Assembly: GCA_963422465.1 (NCBI GenBank)
Contig: OY730171.1
Coordinates: 4,732,202-4,796,201, forward strand
Reading direction: 5' to 3'
DNA length: 64,000 nucleotides
Source of the DNA: Lichina pygmaea
Lineage: Eukaryota > Ascomycota > Lichinomycetes > Lichinales > Lichinaceae
In this document: one piece after another, positions 26,236-38,135 of the stretch
Layout: each line of letters begins with the position of its first letter
How positions within the stretch are numbered: position 1 is the stretch's first letter
Translations under genes and position numbers: made by a program
The notes under the pieces: generated by a model
Databases searched by the model: none
Told to the model about the DNA's origin: nothing
Seen by the model: only the letters and a program-made list of their open reading frames with translations

Positions 26236-27622
26236 AGATATTCGCTAGGGCAGTCTTGATATTCTCTTGCGACTGACGCCACCGTTCGGGGGTCTTGTCG
26301 TGAATCCAGAAACACCAATCTCGCGGCTGTTGCGACTGTTTCCGGGCGGACCTCCTTCCTTGTTGACGAAGGCAATGTCTCTTTGCGCAGACCTGCAGTT
26401 CATGGGACCCCCTGCTTGTCGATGGATGAGACGTCTCTTTCTGCAGACCTGGAGTTCATATTAGACTTGAACTAGCTCGACTCCAGGTATGATGTTGACA
26501 CCACAGCTTCGTGGCTGTCGTTATAGAAATGCTTCATTGCTCAGGATAAGTCAAGCGCCGGACCACGAGCCCAAGCCCAATCAGGCGGAATAGTATCGCC
26601 GCTTTCAAATGTCAGTCGTACCCTGGTGCTTCTAGAATCTCACGATGGAAGCTCACCACCGAAGTAGAAGTCGTGGCTGGCCCAGCCCGCTCTTCAGGGT
26701 AGAGCCGTAGCCTGTAGGCGGCTTGACTTCTGTCCCGGACACTTCCTAGAGCCTACCGCAGGCCTCATGCCGGCCTGCGGTGCTGGCCTGCGGTACTTGT
26801 TGGCGAGCACGCCGGTACCGGTGTCAAGTGCACGTGATGCTGTACACCGGTAATCTCCTCACACCGGAAGTGACCGACGAGGTTTTCCGCCGGGACTATT
26901 CAGTACACAGTAGCTCTCAATAGTTTTGTGATCTGCTCACCACTATCCGGCAACATCCCAGGGTTTCCGACGAGCGCTGCAAAAGTCCCAGCCGAAAGGA
27001 AGTCGGCTTGGGGTACTCCCACCGCGCCGGTGCTTGCATTCTGACTGCGGTGGACGGCAGCTTCCTCTTCTGCAGTCGAAACTGTTCTTTTCGGGCACAA
27101 ATTCGTCGAACACCAACGTTCTCTTTCTCCAGGACATCTTCCTTGCCGGACTCGGTCTTGCTTCCTCCTCCTGGCGTCGCTCTTGTGCCACGCCAGCTAG
27201 GCTGGTCCATCCACCCAAGGTACCGTGCTGTTTCACTGTTAACTCGTACGTCCTTCCGCTCCTTTGCTTTTGAACCGCCGCGGCATGGATGGTCGAACAC
27301 GACTTTGGCCCTCGAGAAAACCGTTGTCGGTTCCACGATGAAGCGGTCAGAGTGCGATTTCACCTCGTGTCTACACGGATGATCGACCGGTGTATTCATG
27401 GGTGCTAACGTCGGTCAGTCAGTCGCCTCTGTAGATGATGCCGTGCTTGTCCAGCTCAAGGTAGGCCCACGGGGACTCGACGCCGCTCCCCAAGATTCAC
27501 ATATCGAAACCCAGCCCATACCAGCTTTCTCCAGGGCCCAAGGCACGGCCTAAAGCGCGATAGCTTGGCGTCGCTTCATAGCCCTTGGCCGAATCGGCCT
27601 CGCCGTGGAGCATCTTGCCAGT
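26236..27622. other. Intergenic before vigilin gene, no recognised gene
   Basis: Two near copies of a gtctcttt(g/c)(c)gcagacctg(c/g)agttcat segment lie at about 26371-26404 and 26432-26460. A minus-strand frame of about 160 codons (26917-27399) has no motif I recognise. A minus-strand stretch near 27417-27480 reads SPWAYLELDKHGIIYRGD then stop, which looks protein-like but stands alone. The last part is the vigilin promoter and leader. Confidence 0.4.
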
Positions 27623-30600
27623 ATGGATGCCGGCTCGGAGTCCAACGCTGAGAAGCTCAAGCGACTGCACCAAGCAGAAGAGGCACACCACACGACCGTT
27701 GAGGACGTGGTGGACGAGGAGGATGTCCTGCACCCTCCTCCATCCACTGCCGCTGCCGCAAAGGCACCGGCTTCTCCGGTGACGGACCTCTATCACCCTG
27801 TTGGTCCGGTCGCTCCGGGTGCTGCCGCGGAGGTGGACTCGAGGCCTCCGCAAGCGAGCACCCCTAGGCCGATCGGGCCGAAGACGGCGCTCGATACGGC
27901 TTCACACGAGGCCTTTCCACAACTCGGTGCCGGACTCGCCTCTCGACCGTCTCGACCGGTGTCGACGGCTTGGAGCGCTCAGAAGTCGTCTGCATTGAGC
28001 TCCAAGAGCAACGGCGCCGGACCGGCTGACGTGGGCGTGGATGGCGCCGGCGGAGCTCCTGGCGGAAGCCCTGATGGAACCACACCGAGGGCCTCGACGG
28101 CCCTCATGTCGGGCGTCGGAACGCCGGCGTCCATGTCCGCCCAAAGTCGAGGCGCGTCGCCCCACACCATCTCGATCCCCGGCCGTTATAGCGAGCGCAT
28201 CTCGCTTCTGCCCCGGGAGATGAAGCCTCGGAACCAGCTGAAGAAGCCGGTGCCGGAGATCTTGCGCGAGATCAATCGAAGGTCCAAGGCCAACGTCCAG
28301 ACGACCTCCGGGGCCGGTGGCGCCGTTCACTTTGACGCCGCCGGTCCGGTCGATGCCGTCCGGCAGGCCCTCAAGGAGGTGGCGAGAGAACTAGGTTCCA
28401 AGGTCAGCATGCTCCGTTACTTTCGACCCGATGGCTGCTACGGCTGTCGCTTTTACGACACCGGCTCGTGGTGACTGACCTGCCGGCAGCAATCCGTCAA
28501 GGTCACCGTTCCCGCTTCCGTTCGGCCGCATATAATCGGCCGGCAGGGCACCGTGATCCAGTCCATCTCGCAGCGGACCGGGGCGTACATACAGGTGCCG
28601 AAGCACACCGATACGGACGACACGGAGCTCGACGGTGACGCGGTCATCGACGTTCTGGTCGAAGGCGACTCCGTCGCCGCCGCCATGGCCCGTCGTGAGA
28701 TCGAGACGATAGTAAACGAGAAGACCGCCAACGTGAGCGTCAGGCTGAAAGACATCCCCGTCGAACTGTATCCCTTCCTGGCCGGGCCGCACAGATCTCA
28801 CCTCTCAGCCATGGAAGACGGCAAGGATATCAACATACACATACCTGAGTATCAGTCGTGGGCCGGCCACGCACCCCCTGCAGCTGCATCTGCCGGAGGA
28901 GGCCTTCCCAGCCTCACTGTTGCGGCTGGGAAATCCATCTCGCTCTCGGGCGACCGCCCGGCGGTGCAGGCGGCCCGCGTCGAGATTGAGCGACGAGCCG
29001 GGGATCTGAAAAGATCCCTCGTGCTCTCCCGGCTGGATCTGGACCGCGGTAGGCACCAATTTGTGCTCGGCCAAAAAGGAGTCTCGCAGGAAGATTTCCT
29101 TGCGGAGACTGGATGCGTCGTCGGCCTCCCACCGCCGTCGACCCACGACACCGAGACGTTGATCATCGTCGGTCCGCCTGAGAAGGTGGAGGAAGGGGTC
29201 AACAAAGTGATGGAGCTTGCTTTCAGCATGCAGATGACGAATGTGGACGTGTCGAAACAACATCCACAAGCCCCAGATGGACCGGCAGCCCATGCCCGCA
29301 ATCTGACACGGTATTTGCAGCGGCGCCGGGAGATTGACCGGCTAGAGCAGTCTTATAACGCCCATGTGGCCATTCCTGTGGCCAAGCACGGTTCGTGGAT
29401 GTGGGAAATATATTCGCGGGATGCGAAGAACACGATTAGGGCGAGGAGCGACATAATCAACATCGTCAACGCCCACCCGCCTTCTAGGGTTGCGACTGTC
29501 AGCGTGGAGCCGTTTTATCACAAGTACCTGCGGGAGCAAACGTCAAGTTCCATCCACCACGATCACGGTGTGTACCTTGTCTTTCCCGATGCGGATGCGG
29601 GCGCGGACGCCGAGCAAGCTTCGGAGGTGCTGCTGGTCTACGAAGGCCCGGCCGCGAGCGGCGCGGGCTACGAGGTGCCTAAATCGCACCCTACGCAGGA
29701 GGAGATTAAAGAGTTCAGGAACGCCCTACGCCGAGCGGAGGAGCAGCTGCTCGGGTCCGTCGACACTAGCCAACAGATTGTCTCCAAGGCCCATCCGGTG
29801 CCAAACAAGTAGGTTTTCAACCACTGCTGCTATCCTGCCGATGAGTTCTGACAACCGGTGTAGGTTCCATGACAAGCTGCGGAAGTTCCTGGCGCGGGAA
29901 CAGCAAGCGTTGCCACCCGGTGAACTTCCCGTTCAGTTCCAGCTCGGCGAGGGATCCGCCAGGAACGGCCAGCCGGCCCCTCCGAGCCCTACCGCCCCCA
30001 TCACCTCTGACGGCGAGATAATCTTACGTGGGCATGCCTCGGCCGTAGATGACCTGGCTCGGAAGATCTCGGTCTTCTTGGCCGAGGAGGAGCAGAACGA
30101 GCGTGAACGAGGTTTCACGCTGACCTTCGACTTCCCGCAGAAGCTCTCGAACCATCTGATTGGCAGAAAAGGGGAGAGCATCCGACACTTTAGGGATGAG
30201 TTCGATGTCGAGATCCAGGTCCAAGACGGCAAGGTCGAAGTCAAGGGTCCCAGGGCCAAGGCAGAAGCGGCCAGGGCGCGGATGCTGACCCTGAGGAAAC
30301 GGCTCGAAGACGAGACCACTCACGTCTTGAAGATCTCTCCGCAGTACCACAAGGATCTGATAGGCACTCGGGGATCGCAGGTCAACCGTCTGCAGGACCG
30401 CTACGCCGTGCGAATCGCTTTCCCGAAATCCCCCAACGCCAAGGATGATCAGTCGGTGGCCGACTCGGTGAGCGACGCCGGAGGGGCCCACCACGCGCAT
30501 CGTCGGCACCAGGAGCCCGACGAGGTCATCATCCGGGGCCCGAAGAACGGCACCGACGGAGCCAAGGACGAGTTGTTGAATCTGCTCCAATGGACCATCG

Positions 30601-32079
30601 ACAACTCCCACACGGCCACGGTGTCTGTGGCGCTAAACCACGTGCCGAGGTTGATCGGTCAAGGCGGCCGCGAGATGGACCGCATCCGCGTGGCGACCGG
30701 GGCGGCAGTCGACGTACCCGACGTCAACCGCAACGGCTCGGACAAGCCTCAGCGGGTGGACGTCAAGGTGAAGGGGACCAAGAAGCAGGTCGACGATGCC
30801 AAGCAGCTCCTCGAGCGACGGGCGCGGGAGTTTGACGACACCGTGACGAGGACACTGACCGTAGACCGCAAGCATCACAAGTCGCTGATCGGGACCGGAG
30901 GTAGGAGCGCCCCGCCAGCATTCATCGTCTCTACTCCTTGTGCTGATCGTTCTAGGCGCGAACATTCGGGACATGGTGGTCAAGGCCGGAGGCCCCGACG
31001 ACCGACGGGAATTCTCTCGCATGGTCCGCGTCCCCGGCCCGAACTCGGATGACGACACCGTTCGCGTCGAGGCCGCCAGCGCCGTTGCGGATAAGATCGT
31101 GGCCGCGATCGAGGAGCTGGTCCAGCGAAGGGCGAGCGAGGTGGTGGAGAGCCTGCAGGTGCCTCCCGAGAAGCATCGACACCTGATCGGCCAAGGCGGC
31201 CACACGCGAAGGAAGCTCGAGTCGGACTTCAGGGTCACCATCGACATCCCGAAGCCGAGCGAGAGAGGCGACGCTCGCTCGTCGGTGAAGATCAGCGGGT
31301 CCGCGGACGACGTCGCGAAGGCGAAGGACCACATCCTCGAGATCACCAAGGCGAACGGCGGACAAACGGTCCAGATCCCTCGGCGGCTGCACCATGCCAT
31401 CTCCGAGAACGGCCAGTTCTTCCGGCGTCTTCGCGGCGACCACAACGTCCGGGTCGACCACGAAGGCCACGAAGTGCCGCCACGGCCCGCGGTGCCCTCG
31501 GCTTCGGTCGTCAGCCGGCCCGGTGACCATGCAGCCGGACCGTCGGACACGGACGGCGCTGGCGGGTACGTCTGGCGGCTGCAGGCCGCCAGGAGCGACG
31601 AGGAAGACAAGCCGGCCGACGACGGAGACATTCCGTGGGTACTCCGCGGCCCGCCTGAGAAGGTCGCCCTCGCGGTGAAGCAGCTCGAGGCAGCGCGCGA
31701 GCAGGCCGAGCGGCCGACGGCGACGGGGTATCTGTTCCCGCCGAGCGCCAGCTGGTACCGTCTCGTGATCGGACCGGGCGGGTCTCGGGTGAACTCGATC
31801 CGCAACAAGACCGGCTGCCGCATCAACGTGCCGCGCTCGGACACCAAGGCCGAGGCGATCGAGATCCAGGGCGACCAGCAAGGGGTCGAAGAGGCCAGGG
31901 ACATGATCGTCCGGATCGCAACCGAGGAAGGGGGCGACGACGGAGATTTCCACGGCGCGCGGCGAGGACGGGGTCCCAGCGGCGGTCGCGGCCACCGTGG
32001 CGGTCACAGTCACGGCCATGGCAACGGCAATGGCAACGGCAATGGTAAAAGGAACAGTCACAGTGAAGGCAAGGCGTGA
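27623..32079 (+). CDS. SCP160: Vigilin / Scp160-type multi-KH RNA-binding protein
   Basis: Exons 27623-28402, 28490-29808, 29864-30900 and 30956-32079 give 1419 aa. The start is the first ATG before the conserved AEKLKRLHQAEEAHHTTVEDV and DEEDVLHPPPS. At least eight KH domains show their GxxG loop or its remnant: IIGRQG near residue 276, VLGQKG, LIGRKG, LIGTRG, LIGQGG, LIGTGG, LIGQGG and VIGPGG. Diverged KH folds lie between them (PFLAGPHRSHL, ISENGQFFRRL). The tail is Gly/His/Asn-rich, with an RGRGPSGGRGHRGG box. Scp160-type proteins bind mRNA on polysomes at the ER membrane and affect ploidy, translation of codon-biased mRNAs and G-protein signalling. The three introns (87, 55 and 55 nt) all join in frame. 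Long open frames on the opposite strand from 30.6 to 32.1 kb follow from codon bias and are not genes. Confidence 0.95.
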
Positions 32080-32139
32080 CTGAGCCGAAAAGTTTATTCT
32101 ATCGTATACGATGCTCTTTTCGAGAGGGCTCCCATACTT

Positions 32140-32172
<33 letters not shown>

Positions 32173-34244
32173 CTCTTCCTTTTCCCAAGTCTCGTCCTTG
32201 TCTTTGTTCTACTTAGTTCACCACTCATCAGACCTCTACTCTTTCTCCAATCTCGTATCATCGTTATCATCGTCCTTACTTTTCACGTAGCTCCCCAAGG
32301 TTCCCGAGGCTACTTGGATTTAAAAGTACAGTACGTAGCCGGCACCGTCAAAGTGTTCTTCACACAGCTCAAAAAGTGTGGAGACTGTATTTCCACATGG
32401 GTTTCATCGTCATGTCTATGCTTGTTCTTGGGCTCTAGCTTGGGCTTGAGCTTGGGCTTGAGCTTGGGCTTGAGCTCGGGCCTGGGCTTGATCTTGTCAG
32501 TAGTCACATCCATAGTCAGATGATCACAGTTGTTACAAGCCACGGTCATGCTCATGGTCATCCTCGTCCCAATCTAGGTGATCCAGATCGTCATCCCAAC
32601 TGTCGTGCACTTTCCATCATTCCAATCATCATCCCAGTCATCATCCAGATTGTCATTCCGATCATCATCTCAATCTTGTCATCCCAGTCATCATCCTCAT
32701 CTCTGATCTTATTCTCATCCTCATCCTCATCCCTATCCTCGATCCTCATTTCTGACTTTTAGTCTGTTCGCCTGTCTTCCGGCCCTCTCTCCTCTTGTCT
32801 ATTCTCCTCCCACGTTCCCAATCCCTATTCCACTTTTCTCGTGCTGAATCAAGAAGTACGTTCTTTCTTTTCGCCTTGTTCCGAACTTCTTGTTCTATCG
32901 GACCTGGTTGTGAGGAAGAGCTGGATATTTCTTGATCTCCGTCTTGTTTCTCTCGGCGTGGTCTTTGTTCTTTTGCCCCTTCCCTCCCCTTCTGTCCCTC
33001 ACTGCCCTCAGCCTCCTCCTCCTCCCTCCTCCTCTCTCCTTCCCAACTCATCCATCACATACCAGTATTTCAATGCTACCCAGGTCCCATGGCACGAATG
33101 GGGCAGGTCCTAGAGTAGGACATACCGTACGTAACGTACCGGTATGGTATAACTTGGGGTACCGGTATACGGTACCGTACGGTAGAAAGCAGGTGTCCCA
33201 CCCTTACTCCTCTCCGCGGAGACACACCTGATAATTGGAGCACTGAGGACAGAGCATGGAGGAATGAACATGGAAGAAAGAGAACAGAGCACAGAGCACA
33301 GAGTACCGTCCAGAGTACAGAGCTCAGAGCTCAGAGCTCAGGATTGGACCACGGTACAAAGTACTTACGGGGTGCTACGCATGGAGTACCTACAGTACGG
33401 AGTACAGACCACCGGAGTACGGAGTAACTCCGTACGTATGTTCAAGGTATTCCAGACGTGGTAATACGTACGAAGGGAAGACGAAGTAAACCACGGAGTA
33501 CTGGTATGATACAGAGCACAGAGCACAGAGCACAGAGCACCGTATCTCCGTATACTCGTAGAACACGCAGTACCCTACGTGTGTACAGAGTACATACCGT
33601 ACCATCCAGAGCGGTACCAGTAACGACACAGCAAAAAGCTACAAGTACACCATCATACTTGATGCGCCACCGCCGTCGAGGCCCAGCCTGCTGGAGCTAC
33701 AAGACACATCAGCCTGCTCAGAGAAGGGGAGAAGCAGCTGTTGATTGGAACCCCCCTCTGGACTCGAAGGGCTACGTAATTTATACTCGTACTTGTATGG
33801 CCCGCCCGCTATGCAGCTGACTAACATTACATAACGTACCGCACGGTACCGACTAAGCTGAGCTCAGCCCTGGCCCTGAGCAGACATGTTCCCCATCTGT
33901 CGGAGAAGCTCGAGGCAGAAACCCGGGAGGGGGCCGGGGGGGTTGGTTTATCGTCCCAGATGCCAACTGGTCGCGGCTGATCCACTCCCGTATGTCGATA
34001 TTTTGCTTCGCGATACGCTGCTCGGTGTTGCTCTGCTCGGTGCTGCTCTCCTCTGCGTTATTTGCCCCGTGTTGGTCTACTCGGTATCGCATTGCTCTAC
34101 TGTTTTACATTTTCTTTCAGGTCACACGGAGAGAGATGGAGGGATGGTGAGACGGAGAGGGAGAAAGAGGCCAATCGACGGAGAAAAACAAGAAACAGCC
34201 TGGACGCTCATCCTTTTCGTATTCTCTTCCCTGCCGAAACTCCT
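32080..34244. other. Intergenic, repeat-rich, no gene seen
   Basis: Features include (CGT)n at 32144-32172; a gagcttgggctt repeat at 32430-32490; an imperfect tcatcatcc(c)agtcatcat repeat at 32580-32760; a GTAC-rich island at 33119-33185 with more GTAC up to 33480; and an agagcacagagcacagagta repeat at 33276-33345 and 33510-33540. The frames across these are repeat-driven. Confidence 0.6.
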
Positions 34245-36590
34245 TCACAGCTCGTCCTTGATCTCCGGTTCGTCGTCGTCGTTCGAGCCGCCGGGGCCGG
34301 CTCCGCCGTAGAGCTTGCTCGTGATCGGATAGGCCACGTTGCTGAGCTTCTCTTTCTGCTCTGCAAAGTCCTCCGTTGTGGCCGAGCTCGCGTTCTCGTC
34401 GAGCCAGTCCATGGCTTCCTTGATGGCCTCCAAGAGCTGTTGTGGATCGTTAGCCGTCCGCGCTGCCACACCGCACAAAAAGCGGCACGCTACAGAGATC
34501 AGGGCACACGTACGCTCTCCTTGTCGTCGGCCTCAATCTTCCCGCCGAGACCCTCGTCGTCGTTGACCTGGTTCTTCAAGCTAAAGGCGTAGTTCTCGAG
34601 CCCGTTGCGAGCCTCGATCTTCTCCCGCGTCGCCTTGTCCTCCTCGGCGAACTTCTCTGCCTCGGCCACCATGCGGTCAATCTCCTCCTGGCTCAGACGA
34701 CCCTTCTCGTTGGTGATGGTGATCGACTCGGACTTTCCGGTTCCCTTGTCGCCTGCCGTCACCTTCAGGATGCCGTTGGCGTCCAGCTCAAAGGACACCT
34801 CGATCTGCGGAACGCCACGAGGCGCCGGAGGGATGCCCGTGAGCTCAAACTTGCCAAGGTTGTTGTTGTCCTTGGTCAGCGACCGCTCGCCCTCGTCTGC
34901 CCGAGCGTTAGCGAGATCCTCGATCGAGAGCTGCGACTCGCCCTCGACAACTTACAGACTTGGATCATGACGACGGGCTGGTTGTCCGCGGCGGTCGAGA
35001 AGATCTGGCTCTTGCGCGTGGGAATGACGGTGTTGCGCGGGATCAGCTTCGTCATGACACCACCGGTCGTCTCGATACCGAGCGTCAATGGGTTGACGTC
35101 CATGAGAACAATCTCCTCGGTACCCTCCTCGCCCGAAAGAACGCCACCCTGAACCGCTGCTCCAAAGGCGACGGCCTCGTCGGGGTTGATACCCTTGCTC
35201 GCCTTCTTTCCGTCGAAGAACTCCTCGAGAAGAGCCTGGACCTTCGGGATGCGGGTCGAGCCACCAACCAGGACGATGTCGTTCACCTCGGACTTCTTGA
35301 CCTTGGCGTCCTTGAGGACCTGCTCGACGGGCTTGAGCGTCTTCCTGAAGAGATCCACGTTCAGCTCCTCGAACTTGGCCCGGGTCAGAGTCTCCGAGAA
35401 GTCCTTGCCCTCGTGGAAGGCTTCGATCTCGATGCGGGTCGACATCTGGGACGACAGAGTGCGCTTCGCCTTCTCGACCTCGCGTTTCAGCTTGCCCATC
35501 GTCTTGTGGTCCTTGGTGATGTCGACGCTGTTCTTCTTGTTGTACTGCTTGACGAAGTGGTTGACGACACGCTGATCAAAGTCCTCTCCGCCCAAGTGAG
35601 TGTCACCAGCCGTCGCCAAGACCTCGAACGCGCCCTTGTCGATCGAGAGCAGCGAGACATCAAAGGTACCACCACCGAGATCGTAGACGATAATCTGGCG
35701 CTCGTCGCCCGTCTTGTCAAGACCGTACGCGATCGCAGCCGCCGTGGGCTCGTTGACGATCCGGAGCACGTTGAGGCCGGAAATGACCCCGGCATCCTTG
35801 GTGGCTTGCCGCTGGTTGTCGTTGAAGTAGGCCGGTACGGTGACGACAGCGTTGGTGACCTTCTTCCCGAGGAACGTCTCGGAGATCTCTCTCATCTTGC
35901 CCAGAATCATGGCGGAGATCTCTTCGGGGGTGAACGTCCTCTGGGCGCCGGATACCTCCACCTTGATCATCGGCTTGCCATCCTTGTCGATGACCTTGAA
36001 GGGGAAATGCTTGATGTCGCTCTGGACATCCTTGTCCGCGAACTTGCGTCCGATCAGGCGCCTGAGAGACACAGGCGTCAGAGCGGCTTTCGACCAGGTG
36101 TGAGGCAAGGCGAGAGCCAAGACTTACTTGACATCGTAGACGGTCCTCCCAGGATTTGCGGCAGCCTGATTCTTGGCCGCGTCACCCACTAACCGTTCTT
36201 CGTCCGTGAAGGCGACATATGACGGAGTTATACGGTGGCCTTGGTCGTTCACCAGGATCTCGACTTTGCCCTTTTGCATCACACCGACGCAGCTGTGTCC
36301 AACTCGTCAGCTACAGAAATCACCAGGCCTAGAGATCTCTCCAGCCAAGGCGAGTCTTACGAGTAAGTCGTCCCCAGATCGATACCGATGACTGTCCACA
36401 ATTAGCCTGTGACGTCCTGCCTGCAGTGGAACATATACGGACCTGTTCCATAACTGTCGTTCTGCGCGTTCACATCTTCCTGGGCGCCGACGGTGCCGAG
36501 TAAAGCCAACGGGGCGACGAAGGCGAGTAGGAGATAGAAGGCCGCCGACCAGGCCGAAGGCGCAGAGGCCTTCCGCGACCCTCTAGCCAT
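34245..36590 (-). CDS. KAR2: ER Hsp70 chaperone BiP/Kar2, with KDEL C-terminus
   Basis: Six exons on the minus strand: 36443-36590, 36361-36391, 36128-36292, 34956-36061, 34514-34896 and 34245-34436. They give 674 aa, the normal BiP length. A signal peptide covers about residues 1-36 ([21 protein letters not shown]). The ATPase domain has [65 protein letters not shown] and [13 protein letters not shown]. The substrate domain has [20 protein letters not shown] and NGILKVTA. The lid ends in an acidic tail and EIKDEL. The protein imports, folds and retains ER proteins and controls the unfolded protein response. The ER-retrieval signal is KDEL, where the fungal BiPs I know mostly end in HDEL. The exon of 31 nt (36361-36391) is notably short but encodes the essential IGIDLGTTY segment. 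Confidence 0.97.
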
Positions 36591-37593
36591 GACGAAGGGG
36601 GCCGTACGTGACGAATGAAGACAGGTTTGATTTCTTGCGGCGAGCAAGACCGAACAACGGACGAGTGAACACCGATGGACTGACGGCCTCCCAGGGTATC
36701 TCGCTCCACAGAGAGAAAGAAGATATGTTCGAAGGTGAACGAAGACGGACAACAAAAAAGTTGCGTAACGTTGTGTAGAGTTCACGAGCCGTTGGGTTTT
36801 ATATATAAAAGCCCGCAAACGAAAAGGTGTCCTCTCTCTCTCGTCAATGTGCCTCTCAAATCGCCAGAGTGGCCTTTGCGTGACAAGGCCGTATGATGTG
36901 CCGTACGGATCACTCGTCTGCCGTAGTATGTCAGGTCCATACGAGATGGTCGATCGGAGATAAGTCATGGTCTCTGCGTTTCTGTACGAAGGGTACCGCC
37001 AGAAGCGTCTAGAGAATGGATCACGTGCTGTTCTTGACAGACGCATTCTCTATGAGGCTTACGTACAGTACGAGTAAGGAGAAGCTTCAGTCAGCTACCA
37101 CCAACACATGCCCTGAAGTGCCTGGGTCAGCAACTTCCGGCACTCCCCTGCGAAGGGCTGAAGGTCTGGAGCGGAGCTACAAAGCCACATGAGGTCCCAC
37201 TCTGCGCAGGACCGCAGCTTCAGAGCAGGGCCAGTAAACTACATAAGGCCCTCGCAGTACTCCGAACACAAGCACAGTAACTACTCTTCTCCCGGTTAGG
37301 AGAGAGTGGCAGTAGCTTTTCAGTGTAATACTGTAAACAACAGTCTCTGTCTGGTCATGTTAATTATCAGGTTTGTGCCTACTGCTAGGAACGGATTGTT
37401 GACACTAAAGCTGATTCAGCGCCAGCTCATCTACGTCAACCGCAAGAAGCTGCTGTACAAAGCGTACTGGCCAGTAAAGTAAAGTAGGCAACTGCTTGAG
37501 TAGTTCTCCTGCTGATGTCTGCTTATGTCATCGCCCTATGCTCACACCCCCTTTATGTTTGGTATATATATCTCTATTCCTCTTTCCACTTTC
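36591..37593. other. BiP promoter and adjoining sequence without genes
   Basis: Besides the TATA element, a CACGTG lies at 37022-37027. Between 37080 and 37480 the sequence is less GC-rich and of ordinary complexity. It has no open frame of note and could be an old repeat fragment, but I could not match it to anything else in the window. Confidence 0.4.
36797..36810. promoter_or_regulatory. Probable TATA box of the BiP gene
   Basis: A perfect 14-nt palindrome, ttttatatataaaa, lies about 207 nt upstream of the BiP ATG. It is the clearest TATA element in the window, in line with strong inducible transcription and a long leader. Confidence 0.55.
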
Positions 37594-37734
37594 GAACGAT
37601 TAGCTTAGTGGAAAGAGCACTTGTCGGCGGGCATTGTGTCAGACGGTTGATCCGTGGGCACAGAGTCTGCCCAGCTGGGCGGTTGATCTGCTCACTGACA
37701 GATGGGGGGCGTGGGTTCGATTCCCACATCGTTC
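37594..37734 (+). tRNA. tRNA-like gene with long structured insert, copy 1
   Basis: The ends form a perfect 7-bp acceptor stem (GAACGAT with ATCGTTC). The D arm is GCTT/GAGC with a perfect A box (TAGCTTAGTGG). The T arm is GTGGG/CCCAC with a perfect B box (GGTTCGATTCC). A T6 run at 37747-37752 would end Pol III transcription. The total length is 141 nt, so about 65 nt are extra, all in the anticodon arm. With the usual intron position no U33 is found. If the insert is taken as lying 5' of the loop, the loop reads CTGACAG (U33, anticodon GAC, A37) on a weak CTTGT/ATGGG stem. The insert holds a 6-bp hairpin (TGGGCA/TGCCCA), and TGTCAG can pair with CTGACA across the anticodon. It may be a true intron-bearing tRNA, a tRNA-derived short element, or a novel Pol III RNA. 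Confidence 0.55.
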
Positions 37735-37843
37735 ATACATTAAATATTTTTTCGAACCATTTTTTTGGGACTCTATGATCATGTGACCATGAACTATCCC
37801 TTGCTAGTTTGCTACATATATTTCTCTTTGTGCCCCTATTTCT

Positions 37844-37984
37844 GAACGATTAGCTTAGTGGAAAGAGCACTCGCCGGTGGGCATTGTGTCAGACGGTTGA
37901 TCCGTGGGCACAGAGTCTGCCCAGCTGGGCGGTTGATCCGCTCACTGACAGACGAGGGGCGTGGGTTCGATTCCCACATCGTTC
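37844..37984 (+). tRNA. tRNA-like gene with long structured insert, copy 2
   Basis: This is a second 141-nt copy 250 nt downstream of the first, with similar flanks. It differs from copy 1 at six positions, all transitions, and all within the anticodon arm or insert. The acceptor, D and T arms and both Pol III boxes are identical. Here the anticodon stem would be CTCG/CGAG, stronger than the wobble-rich version in copy 1, so three of the changes keep pairing. T runs follow at once. The clustering of differences suggests selection on the arms or recent duplication. Identity and anticodon are as uncertain as for copy 1. Confidence 0.55.
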
Positions 37985-38135
37985 ATACACTGAATTTTTT
38001 CATATTTTTTTTTCTTTATCTTTTGACATCTAGTACGACGTACTTTAGGTCGCAGGCCAGCACGGCCAGGTCTATGTTCACGAGACGTGTAGACTGGGTC
38101 GTTGAAAGACATTTGGCTCAAGCTACGTACGTACA

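Noticed and set aside
26917-27399. Minus-strand frame of 160 codons before vigilin, considered as a retroelement fragment
   Set aside because: No reverse transcriptase, integrase or protease motif could be recognised, so no element was called.
30633-32061. Two long minus-strand open frames (over 360 codons) opposite vigilin
   Set aside because: They mirror the GC-biased codons of an unmistakable multi-KH gene, contain no family motif, and overlap each other in different frames.
34960-36192. Plus-strand frame of 410 codons opposite BiP
   Set aside because: It spans the introns and exons of the Hsp70 gene without any splice logic. It is an antisense shadow of the highly biased codons.
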